Below are positions 56,903 to 64,000 of a stretch of DNA of 64,000 bases, one piece after another. This DNA is from Adlercreutzia mucosicola DSM 19490 (GTDB taxonomy: Bacteria > Actinomycetota > Coriobacteriia > Coriobacteriales > Eggerthellaceae). The stretch is from positions 1 through 64,000 of the forward strand of contig NZ_AUGK01000009.1 of the NCBI RefSeq assembly GCF_000422625.1. The letters are read 5' to 3'. The translations under genes and the position numbers were made by a program. The number at the start of each line of letters is the position of its first letter. Positions within the stretch are counted from its first letter, which is position 1. Under the pieces are notes generated by a model, which saw only the letters and a list, made by a program, of their open reading frames with translations, was not told where the DNA came from and searched no databases.

Positions 56903-57476
56903 GCGATGTGCGGCGGGTGAGGGCGGCTTGCGGCCTCACCCGCCGTCTGCCTTACCGGGTTTGCTTGCCCTAAAGCGACGCGGTTGCGAGAACGTCTGCG
57001 AGAATTGCTGTGGGGAAGTTTGTTGTGGTGGGATTAAGGTGGGCCCGCCCTTCTCGAGGGCGCACTTTTGGCGGAGTTCGCGGTGGCCCGCGCTACCTCT
57101 GGCTTCCGAAAGGGATTGATTTTGTATGGGATTTCGAGTTATGAGCGTCTGAACCCCGCGCGGAGAAATGCCGCTCGAAGTATCGTTCCAAAAAATGCCA
57201 GGTCAGATCGGTGCGCTGGTTGGAGATTCTTACGAACTTCTGGTCGAGCGACTTCCGAGACGCTCATAGCTCGAAATCCCATACACTTTTTCGCCCGCTC
57301 GCCGGCAGGGGCATTAACACTTTCGCTGGACTTCAGGAATTGCGACGCTCTGAGACATACCCGAACGACTACAGCGCCTTGTGCTGCGCTGTGGCGAAGG
57401 CTGCTTCGACTCGATTCCTTTTGGATGACCCGATACTAGTCAGATATAGAAAACTATCTATCGCAATTCAATGCAA
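56903..57476. other. Intergenic gap with a long inverted repeat
   Basis: 574 bp between AKR-2 and AEC-2. The only clear structure is the inverted repeat at 57123-57285. Several short frames (for example 57068-57439) have no ribosome site and are not called. Confidence 0.5.
57123..57285. repeat. Long inverted repeat, GAGTTATGAGCGTCT family
   Basis: 28-nt arms at 57123-57150 and 57258-57285 pair with a single mismatch, separated by 107 bp. The inner end of the left arm contains GAGTTATGAGCGTCT, which recurs at 62748-62762 in the element near the second LuxR gene. Confidence 0.8.
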
Positions 57477-58421
57477 TTAGCCCACCCAGCTCACAAACGC
57501 CACGAGCACGGGGATGCTCACCAGGGCCAGTACGGTGGTGACGAAGGTGCCCTGGGCCATGACGCGGGAGTTGCCGCCGTACTGGTAGCAGAGCATGGTG
57601 CCGTTGGTGGCCACGGGCATCCCCGAGATGACGATGCAGATGGACAGCAACAGTCCCGCGGGCACGAACCAGTGAAACACAGCCCAGATGATGACCGGGG
57701 TGACCAGCAGACGAAAGGCGGCGCAAGCCCACAGGCGCGGGCCGCCCAGAAGATCACGTACGGGCATATTCGCCAGAGACGATCCGATGATAAGCAGCGC
57801 CGCCGGGGTCGTGATGGATCCGAGATTGCTCAGGGCGTCGCCCAGGATGGGAGCGTGGTGGATGCCCGCCAGCGTGAGCGCCATGGCCGCCACACAGGAG
57901 AGCATCACCGGTGTGACAAAGGTGCGCCAGCTGGTCTGCACCTTCACATCTCCGTCGGTGTCCTGGGTGAGGAACCATGCGCCCACGGTGAACACGAAGA
58001 AGTTGAACGGCAGGTTGAACACGGCGGCGTAGATAAGCGCCTCGGGCCCGAAGATGGCCGACAGCACCGGATAGCCGATGAAGCCCACGTTGCCGAAGCA
58101 GAGCATGAAGCGGTACACGCCGCGGTGCCCGTCGGGAATGCGCAGGATCGTCGTGAACCCGTAGGCGACGGCCAGCAGCACGCCGTAGCTGGCGCAGGAC
58201 AGGGCCAGGGTGACGAGGATTTCCTCGCGGGGCGGCAGGGCATCGGCGGTCAGCACCGATCCCAGGATCATGCCCGGCAGTGCCAGGTTGATCACGAGGC
58301 GCGACAGCATGCGATCGAACTGATCGTTCATGAACCGCGCCTTCTTCGCCCCGTAGCCGACGCCGACGATGGCAAACAAGGTCACCATCTCTTTGAATAT
58401 GCTGACGATTCCCGCTTCCAT
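57477..58421 (-). CDS. AEC (auxin efflux carrier) family transporter (second)
   Basis: A 314-residue membrane protein with about ten helices: VTLFAIVGVGYGAKKARFMN, LPGMILGSVLTADALPP, CFGNVGFIGYPVLSAIFGP (conserved N-x-GFIGYP) and C-terminal SGMPVATNGTMLCYQYGG. The start at 58421, preceded by GGAGAAGGACGGC, is preferred to an upstream frame at 58469. AEC members transport organic acids. It is distinct from the AEC at 46541, and both are solitary genes. Confidence 0.9.
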   Translation of the reverse strand: MEAGIVSIFKEMVTLFAIVGVGYGAKKARFMNDQFDRMLSRLVINLALPGMILGSVLTADALPPREEILVTLALSCASYGVLLAVAYGFTTILRIPDGHRGVYRFMLCFGNVGFIGYPVLSAIFGPEALIYAAVFNLPFNFFVFTVGAWFLTQDTDGDVKVQTSWRTFVTPVMLSCVAAMALTLAGIHHAPILGDALSNLGSITTPAALLIIGSSLANMPVRDLLGGPRLWACAAFRLLVTPVIIWAVFHWFVPAGLLLSICIVISGMPVATNGTMLCYQYGGNSRVMAQGTFVTTVLALVSIPVLVAFVSWVG

Positions 58422-58459
58422 GCCGTCCTTCTCCGTGTTGCGTTCCGCTTTTGCTTTCA

Positions 58460-58606
58460 TTTTCGACAAAAAGCACGTTTGAGCGAGCCGAGGAGCGAAC
58501 TTTCGCTCGCTATCGGCGCATTTTGCCCGCCTTTTAGTCGAAGAGAGGCGGCCACAATGCCGAATGGGCGGCTTCAGGCTCGCTCAAACGTGCTTTTTGT
58601 CGAAAA
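58460..58606. repeat. 30-nt-arm perfect inverted repeat upstream of AEC-2
   Basis: Arms 58460-58489 and 58577-58606 are perfectly complementary over 30 nt; the left one reads TTTTCGACAAAAAGCACG then TTTGAGCGAGCC. The 87-bp interior has further partial complementarity (CATTTTGCCCGCC against GGCGGCCACAATG). It spans most of the 351-bp gap between AEC-2 and endonuclease IV. Confidence 0.85.
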
Positions 58607-58772
58607 AATGCCCGGCGCGGTGACGGAAGGGGTGCATAAGTATACTGACACGGTCATTGCCGCATGATCGCACCGCCGCTCGGGTTCGGCGCTGAGGATC
58701 CGAGCTTGGGTGCGCCGCGTTCTCGTTCGCCCATATTGCAGCGTCCCGTGTTCCCGTTGAAAGGAAGTCTCC

Positions 58773-59606
58773 ATGTTCACTATCGGTTGCCATTTGTCGT
58801 CCGCCAAGGGGTATTTGAAGATGGCCGAGGATGCCGCATCCATCGACGGGAACACCTTCCAGTTCTTCACGCGCAACCCGCGGGGCGGCCGTGCCAAGGC
58901 TATCGACCCGGCCGATGTGGCGGCCTTCCACGCCTTTGCGGCCGACCACGGCATCACGCGCTTTCTCGCTCACGCGCCCTACACCATGAACCCGGCGGCG
59001 GCCAAGCCCGAGACGCGCCAGTTCGCCATCGAGCTGTTGACCGACGACCTCATGCGCATGGAGAACACCCCCGGCCAGCTGTACAACATGCATCCGGGCT
59101 GTCATGTGGGCCAGGGCGCAGAGGCGGGCATCGCCCTTATTGCCGATGCTCTGAACCAGGTGCTTGCCCCCGACCAGTCCACCACGCTTCTACTGGAGAC
59201 CATGGCCGGCAAGGGCACGGAAGTGGGCGGCCGCTTCGAGGAGCTGGCCGCCATCATCGATGGGGTGGAGCTTTCCGACAAGGTGGGCGTGTGCCTGGAC
59301 ACGTGCCATGTGTGGGATGGGGGCTACGACATCGTCGGCAATTTGGACGGCGTGCTGGAGGAGTTCGACCGCGTGATCGGCCTCGATCGCCTACATGCCA
59401 TCCACCTGAACGACTCCAAGAACCCGCTCGGTGCCCATAAGGATCGCCATGCCCCCATCGGCGAGGGGCATATCGGCTTCGAGGCTCTTTCCGCGGTGAC
59501 GAATCATCCCGCGCTGCGCGATCTGCCCTTCTTCCTGGAAACGCCCCAGGACGATCTTGCCGGCTGGGGCGCCGAGATCGCCGCCTTGCGCGCGGCGCGC
59601 CGTTAG
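58773..59606 (+). CDS. nfo: Endonuclease IV (deoxyribonuclease IV)
   Basis: A 277-residue AP endonuclease: FTIGCHLSSAKGYLKMAEDA at the start, FQFFTRNPRGGRA, HAPYTMNPAAAKPETRQ, LLLETMAGKGTEVG and CLDTCHVWDGGYDIV with metal-binding Glu/His/Asp residues, then HLNDSKNPLGAHKDRHAPIG. It incises abasic sites in base-excision repair. The ATG follows AAAGGAAG. Its last codons overlap the stop of the convergent hemolysin III-like gene by about 4 nt. Confidence 0.95.
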   Translation: MFTIGCHLSSAKGYLKMAEDAASIDGNTFQFFTRNPRGGRAKAIDPADVAAFHAFAADHGITRFLAHAPYTMNPAAAKPETRQFAIELLTDDLMRMENTPGQLYNMHPGCHVGQGAEAGIALIADALNQVLAPDQSTTLLLETMAGKGTEVGGRFEELAAIIDGVELSDKVGVCLDTCHVWDGGYDIVGNLDGVLEEFDRVIGLDRLHAIHLNDSKNPLGAHKDRHAPIGEGHIGFEALSAVTNHPALRDLPFFLETPQDDLAGWGAEIAALRAARR

Positions 59607-60343
59607 ATCACAAAGAAATACACGCTGAAGAACTGCAGGATGCTGGCTGCCAGCACGAACAGGTGGAAGATGGAGTGCAGGTAGCGCACCTTCTTGAAGA
59701 TGTAGAACACCGCGCCCACGGTGTAGCTGATGCCGCCTGCGGCCAGAAGCCAGAAGCCCACGGGGTGCAGCTGGGCGTACAAGGTGGGCAGGAAGAATAC
59801 GATGGACCAGCCTAGGGCCACGTAGAGCACCGAGGAGATCCAGCGGGGGCGGTAGGTCCAGAAGGCCTCGCAGGCGATGCCGATGAGGGACACCGCCCAC
59901 ACGAATACGGCGAGCCATAGACCACCCACATGGCCCAGCGTAATGAGGCAGTAGGGGGTATAGGTGCCAGCGATGAGCAGGTAGATGCCCGCGTGATCGA
60001 GCACCTTGAACACGCGCTTGGCCGCATCGGCCGCCAGGGCGTGGTACAGGGTGGACATGAGGTACTCTACCAGCTGGGCGATGCCGTAGACCAGCGCCGC
60101 GGCCAGAAGGATGCCGCCGCCGTCGGCCACCGACTTCACGATGAGCACCACCAGCGCCGCCACGGCTAGGCCCGCGCCCACACCGTGGGTCACCGCGTTG
60201 AAGATCTCCTCGCCCAAAGTGTACTCGCGCGCGGGCTTCTTGCCGGAGCGGCGGATGAGCTCCTTGATTTCGGGGGAAACCTTGGCCGCAGCGGCGGCGG
60301 CATCGGGGGAGAGTTCGGGGTGTTGAAGGGCGATAGCGGGCAT
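59603..60343 (-). CDS. Hemolysin III / PAQR family membrane protein
   Basis: A 246-residue protein with seven predicted transmembrane helices after a 60-residue cytosolic N-terminus: YTLGEEIFNAVTHGVGAGLA (conserved HGxG), QLVEYLMSTLYHALAADAAK (SxxYH motif), FKVLDHAGIYLLIAGTYTPY (D-x3-Y-x-L-I-x-G-x-Y) and VFYIFKKVRYLHSIFHLFVL (HxxFH). These are the three conserved PAQR/YqfA metal motifs; the family is thought to have hydrolase activity. The start at 60343 follows GGAGCT. Convergent overlap with nfo. Confidence 0.92.
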   Translation of the reverse strand: MPAIALQHPELSPDAAAAAAKVSPEIKELIRRSGKKPAREYTLGEEIFNAVTHGVGAGLAVAALVVLIVKSVADGGGILLAAALVYGIAQLVEYLMSTLYHALAADAAKRVFKVLDHAGIYLLIAGTYTPYCLITLGHVGGLWLAVFVWAVSLIGIACEAFWTYRPRWISSVLYVALGWSIVFFLPTLYAQLHPVGFWLLAAGGISYTVGAVFYIFKKVRYLHSIFHLFVLAASILQFFSVYFFVI

Positions 60344-60684
60344 GGGGAGCTCCTTCGGCCGGGGGTGTCCCCGCATCATAGACTACCAGGTCGGTTTTCG
60401 CGGTGACGATTGGTAAACCGCAGGGGAAAGGCAGCTTCGCCGCTCGTTCGCGGGGTTGATGGCTGGATTGATCGTAGCTGGGATCCATTTCCGTTCAGCA
60501 TATTGAAAACAGGGGGTCTACGGGGGGGAATGCTGCCAAAATACCCCCTTTGGGGTTAGGTGGTTTCCCTGCTTGGGGGGATACGCTGCAGGCGTGGCGA
60601 GCCTATGCTGAGAGCCAGTTTCAGCCCTTGTCGTCTGCGCGACGGGAGGGGATGGGAGAGACAATGGTCTACAAGGAGGAAACC
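60344..60684. promoter_or_regulatory. Intergenic region before the second FAD reductase, G/C-run repeats
   Basis: Around 60505-60570 the sequence alternates G-runs and C-runs (AGGGGGTCTACGGGGGGGAA, then ATACCCCCTTTGGGGTTAGG), forming imperfect dyads of AGGGGGT/ATACCCCC type. These may be operators for the LuxR protein encoded at 62920-64000. No classical -35/-10 pair was recognised. Confidence 0.35.
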
Positions 60685-62595
60685 ATGGAGAAAACGATGG
60701 GCGAAGGCGTATCGCGCCGCAATTTCTTAAAGGGAGCTGGTTTGGCGGGCGCTGCGGCTCTGGCGGCGGGGGTTGCCAGCGGGTGCTCCCCGCAGGGCAA
60801 TGGCGAAAAGTCGTTGGGCGCCACCGGCGACGCGGGCGCGGCTGCCAGCACCGGTGCGGCCACGCCTGGCTATGCGACGACCGAGGACTGGTTGGGTGCC
60901 GCTCCCCAGATCTCCGATGACGAGATCGTCGAGGTCATCGAGTGCGACGTCGTGGTGTGCGGTGGTGGTCACGCGGGTATCCAGGCGGCTCTAGCCGCAG
61001 CCGAGGGCGGCGCGAAGGTGGCTGTCATCGAGCAGTCGCCCGAGGACAGTCGCAAGGTGAAGGGCGAGGACATCGGACACGTGAATTCCCAGTTCCTCAT
61101 CGAGCGCGGGTTCGGGCCCTATAACGAGGGCGAGATCGTGCAGGAGTTCTGCCTGCGCGCCGGTGGTCGTGTGAACACCGAGGTTATTCGCAAGTTCGTG
61201 GCGAATTCCGGCGAGATGTTCGACCATGCAGCCTCGCTGGTGAACTGGCCCGACGATCGCATCAAGCTGGTGAGCGAGGCCGACCCGTCCATCAGCCCCC
61301 TCGATGACAGCATGATCTGCATTCACCAGAGCGGCCTTGCCCTGGATGGCGCGGTGGACTATCCGCTGTATCGCGGCGGCTTCAAGACCTGGCCCTGCGT
61401 GGTGCAGTTCATGGGCCCCATCCAGCATGCGCCCGTGGACGGCGTGGCTGCCCTGTCGCGTTTGGACGAGTTCCAGCAGTTCTCCATTCTGGAGGGCAAG
61501 GACCTCGGCGTCACGTGGTACTGCGGCGAGAAGGCCACGGTGCTCACCCAGGATGAGGGCGGTGCGGTGACCGGTGTCATCTCCGAGCGTTCCGACGGCT
61601 ACGCTAAGTACGTGGCCAGCAAGGGCGTCATCCTGTGCACCGGCGACTTTGCGGCCAACACCGATATGACGTGGAACCTGCTGACGGAATACCGCGAGCA
61701 TAACGAGCGCATGGGCATGGATGCCTCGTCGCTGCAGGGCCAGTCCGACTGCATGGGCGAGGGCCACAAGATGGGCTGCTGGGCCGGCGGCTTCATTGAG
61801 GCCGGCCCGCGCGGTGCCATGAGCTTCGGCGGGGGCGCCTCGGGCCCCTGGGGATCGAGCCCCTTCCTGTGGCTGAACTCCCAGGGCGAGCGTTTCATGA
61901 ACGAGGCGGCTGTCTGCGACTCCATGGCCATTGCCGTGCGCCAGCCCTTCGGTGGTTTCACCTTGGTCACCGATGCCAACTACGAGGAAACGCTGAAGAA
62001 CTCCTCGCTCGACCATGGTTGTGCCAACTTTGGCCGCCCCGATTACTACACCGAGCTGGTGGAGGATATGCAGGCTGTTCCCGTGGACGATCCGGCGGGC
62101 GGCACGGTGCGCATGTGCACCGTGGCCGAGCGCATGCCCTCCCAGGTGTTTGCCGCCAGCACGTTGGACGGCCTGGCTGATATGCTCGGCTATACGGGCG
62201 AGACCAAGGAGGCCTTCCTGGCCAGCATCGAGCGCTATAACGAACTGTGCCACGCCGGCGAGGATAGCGATTTCGGCAAGGACGCGGTACTGATGACCCC
62301 CATCGAGAATCCCCCGTTCTATGGCTGCGGCAATGCCGCGGCCGAGGGCTTCGGCGCCAACAAGCGCACCATGGGCGTGAGCCTGGTCACGCTGACCGGC
62401 CTTGAGACCAACGGCGATTTGCAGGTGGTGAACCAGAACTACGAGCCCATTCCCGGTCTGTACGCCGCAGGCAACACCCTGGGCGGCCGTTACGGCTTGC
62501 AGTACACTACGCCCTTCGCCGGCAACTCTATCGGTATGGCCATGACCCATGGCCGTGTGGCCGGCAAGCTGATCACCGGCCAGGAAGTGCTGTAG
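60685..62595 (+). CDS. Tat-exported lipoprotein FAD-dependent reductase (second)
   Basis: A 636-residue protein. Signal with twin-arginine SRRNFLKGAGLAG and a Cys lipobox (VASGCSP), so probably lipid-anchored outside. The FAD_binding_2 core starts CDVVVCGGGHAGIQAALAAA, continues VASKGVILCTGDFAANTDM and NSQGERFMNEAAVCDSM, and ends GLYAAGNTLGGRYGLQYTTP. No FMN or heme motif. The start is the ATG behind AAGGAGGAA; upstream in-frame starts are possible. It is about 70 residues longer than the reductase at 25493, with only moderate similarity, so likely a different electron acceptor. The convergent LuxR gene downstream mirrors the first module. Confidence 0.9.
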   Translation: MEKTMGEGVSRRNFLKGAGLAGAAALAAGVASGCSPQGNGEKSLGATGDAGAAASTGAATPGYATTEDWLGAAPQISDDEIVEVIECDVVVCGGGHAGIQAALAAAEGGAKVAVIEQSPEDSRKVKGEDIGHVNSQFLIERGFGPYNEGEIVQEFCLRAGGRVNTEVIRKFVANSGEMFDHAASLVNWPDDRIKLVSEADPSISPLDDSMICIHQSGLALDGAVDYPLYRGGFKTWPCVVQFMGPIQHAPVDGVAALSRLDEFQQFSILEGKDLGVTWYCGEKATVLTQDEGGAVTGVISERSDGYAKYVASKGVILCTGDFAANTDMTWNLLTEYREHNERMGMDASSLQGQSDCMGEGHKMGCWAGGFIEAGPRGAMSFGGGASGPWGSSPFLWLNSQGERFMNEAAVCDSMAIAVRQPFGGFTLVTDANYEETLKNSSLDHGCANFGRPDYYTELVEDMQAVPVDDPAGGTVRMCTVAERMPSQVFAASTLDGLADMLGYTGETKEAFLASIERYNELCHAGEDSDFGKDAVLMTPIENPPFYGCGNAAAEGFGANKRTMGVSLVTLTGLETNGDLQVVNQNYEPIPGLYAAGNTLGGRYGLQYTTPFAGNSIGMAMTHGRVAGKLITGQEVL

Positions 62596-62653
62596 CTCGC
62601 TGAATGCTCTTTCGGCGAAGGCGCCAGGTTTCGCGCCCTCGCATTCTCTTCTG

Positions 62654-62700
62654 GGCCCCGCCCTGAACCGGCCTCCCTCCCTCCGGTTCGGGGCGGGGCC
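62654..62700 (+). terminator. Strong GC stem-loop after the second FAD reductase
   Basis: 18-nt arms (62654-62671 and 62683-62700) pair with one G-U-type mismatch. No T-run follows. It presumably ends the reductase transcript. Confidence 0.65.
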
Positions 62701-62739
62701 ATGTAGCATGAGAGGTGCCCAAGGAGGCAAAAAGGGGTC

Positions 62740-62848
62740 GAAAACGGGAGTTATGAGCGTCTAGAGGCTGGGAAATCCTCGAGAAATAATGATTTTCATT
62801 CAATATGGGGGAAATTGGGGCTCCCGAACGCTCATAACTCCCGTTTTC
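62740..62848. repeat. 21-nt-arm inverted repeat, GAGTTATGAGCGTCT family
   Basis: Arms 62740-62760 and 62828-62848 are perfectly complementary (left arm GAAAACGGGAGTTATGAGCG). GAGTTATGAGCGTCT at the inner end is identical to part of the element at 57123. It lies in the convergent gap between the reductase and LuxR genes, together with the stem-loop at 62654. Confidence 0.85.
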
Positions 62849-62919
62849 ATGCGGAATCGGCGCGGCTCGTCGGCTGGCGCGCCCAATGGCGGCCAGCGAG
62901 AGCGGGGGTTGGGGCTTTC

Positions 62920-64000
62920 CTAGCGTTGGAACAGATCGAGAAGCTCGGTTCGCGAATGCACACCGAGCTTCTCGTATATATGGCGCACGTGCACTTTCAC
63001 GGTCTCCTTCGATACATACAGCTCGCCTGCGATGTAGGTGGCGGTGCGCCCGCGAGCAAGCAAGCCGAGCACCTCGCTCTCGCGGGGAGACAGGCCGTGC
63101 TGCTCGCTCAACTGCGCACAGCGGGCATCAAGCGGGTCGACTGCGGGGGCTTCGCGGTCCTCGCCGCTGTCCTCGGGCGCTGGTGCGGTGGGCGCGCCCG
63201 ACCGAGCGCTTCCCCGGGCGAAGGCTACCGTGGCCAGCGCCACGAGGTAGCCGACGAACAAGGTAAGCGACACGGTGGTCTTCGCTAGGTCGCTCAGCAG
63301 GGGGCTGGCGAAGATTCCGCCGCCCAGCGCCACGGTGGCAAGAACGATGGAGAGACACCAGCGCCGGGCTGCCGAGGCGCAGTGTTCCTTGTCGGCCTGC
63401 AAAGGGCCGGTAAAGGCGTACAGGTACCATCCCGTCAAGGTGGCGAAGAAGGCGAATCCGACACCGGTGAGAACGCCGAGCACCGTGCCGACGACACCGT
63501 CGGGCTGCACGGGCGCGAAGCAGGGGATGGAGGGGAGGGCGGCCATGATCGGGCAGAGGGCGGAAAAGATCGTGCGGAGCCGTGACGGTTGCGGCAGGGC
63601 GAGGGCGACCAGTCCCAGCATGCCGGAGCAGAGAGCGAAGCCCAGGAAGACGCCGCGCGATATGGTTTCGGCGTGCACGAAGCCGTCGGCAGGATGGGGC
63701 GTGCCGCAGGTGAAGCCGAGCACGACGCAGCAGATGAGGGCACCACCCAGAGGGGGCCACAGCGCCGGCGCGCCGCTGCTATGCGCCGGCGCTGTGGCCT
63801 CGTCGTCGCGCCGCCGACTTCGGGCCCTAAGCGTCAAGGCGCAGCCGCCCAGCGGCGTGAGGACGTTCATACCCAGCATGACGGCGGTGCTCGCAAAGGA
63901 GAAGCAGGCGATGGCGATGAGGGAGGCCAGGGCAAGGGCCCAGCTGACAGTTGCGAGCACGGCGGTCGGGGCCAGGAAGGCCAAAAGGTCGCGCCATCTG
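62920..64000 (-). CDS. Membrane-bound LuxR-family regulator (second), N-terminus beyond window
   Basis: The frame runs from the stop at 62920 to the window edge without interruption (360 codons). The visible N-terminal part has many hydrophobic segments (LATVSWALALASLIAIACFS; LICCVVLGFTCGTP). The C-terminal HTH is LSPRESEVLGLLARGRTATY, IAGELYVSKETVKVHVRHIY, EKLGVHSRTELLDLFQR, very like the regulator at 27634. The TTG at 63984 is not taken as the start because the frame stays open and hydrophobic upstream (RWRDLL). Convergent with the FAD reductase at 60685, its probable target. Confidence 0.88.
   Translation of the reverse strand, partial: RWRDLLAFLAPTAVLATVSWALALASLIAIACFSFASTAVMLGMNVLTPLGGCALTLRARSRRRDDEATAPAHSSGAPALWPPLGGALICCVVLGFTCGTPHPADGFVHAETISRGVFLGFALCSGMLGLVALALPQPSRLRTIFSALCPIMAALPSIPCFAPVQPDGVVGTVLGVLTGVGFAFFATLTGWYLYAFTGPLQADKEHCASAARRWCLSIVLATVALGGGIFASPLLSDLAKTTVSLTLFVGYLVALATVAFARGSARSGAPTAPAPEDSGEDREAPAVDPLDARCAQLSEQHGLSPRESEVLGLLARGRTATYIAGELYVSKETVKVHVRHIYEKLGVHSRTELLDLFQR

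Overview
The window is GC-rich and gene-dense. It looks like a chromosome segment of an anaerobic Coriobacteriia bacterium, most likely Eggerthellaceae (Eggerthella/Gordonibacter/Adlercreutzia-like). This rests on the gene mix: Tat-exported lipoprotein flavoprotein reductases paired with multi-pass membrane LuxR regulators, DMSO-reductase-type molybdoenzymes with NrfD anchors, Fe-S aldo/keto reductases and AEC carriers. Species assignment is inference; no rRNA or tRNA gene was seen.

Layout. 1-435: start of an IS3-type insertion sequence cut by the window edge. 550-20478: a coherent locus with every family of the Escherichia coli cai/fix set. It holds a CaiB-like CoA-transferase, MFS carrier, FixC, FixX, a BaiCD/2,4-dienoyl-CoA-reductase-like flavoenzyme, an enoyl-CoA hydratase, a CoA ligase fused to a metallo-beta-lactamase domain, a CaiA-like acyl-CoA dehydrogenase, a DinB/MDMPI-fold protein, a GNAT enzyme and FixA/FixB. 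Inside it lie a sigma-54 gene (rpoN) and a sigma-54-dependent activator, and six good -24/-12 promoters point at its transcription units. One pair forms a perfect palindrome firing both ways; its minus half drives a stand-alone Hsp70 substrate-binding domain plus a SnoaL protein. The picture is a self-regulated island for activating a carboxylic acid to its CoA thioester and passing electrons through FixABCX to or from the quinone pool. The substrate is unknown.

20746-25165: DJ-1 family protein, adenine deaminase, Fe-S aldo/keto reductase and a DUF4160/DUF2442 pair. 25493-29211: a Tat-lipoprotein FAD reductase facing a membrane LuxR regulator; the same arrangement recurs at 60685-64000.

29287-45165: two paralogous divergent respiratory modules. 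Each has NrfD-GntR-SPFH on the minus strand and molybdoenzyme-ferredoxin-TorD on the plus strand; the second adds a radical SAM protein. The divergent intergenic regions carry sigma-70-like promoters with operator-like repeats over the -10 boxes.

45383-60343: housekeeping and carbohydrate genes (EEP phosphatase, two AEC carriers, TetR, a GH2-galK-galT operon, an AmmeMemoRadiSam-type fusion, 5-formyl-THF cyclo-ligase, thioredoxin, Fe-S aldo/keto reductase, endonuclease IV, hemolysin III-like protein). Several intergenic gaps in 42.8-62.9 kb hold long near-perfect inverted repeats of a shared type.
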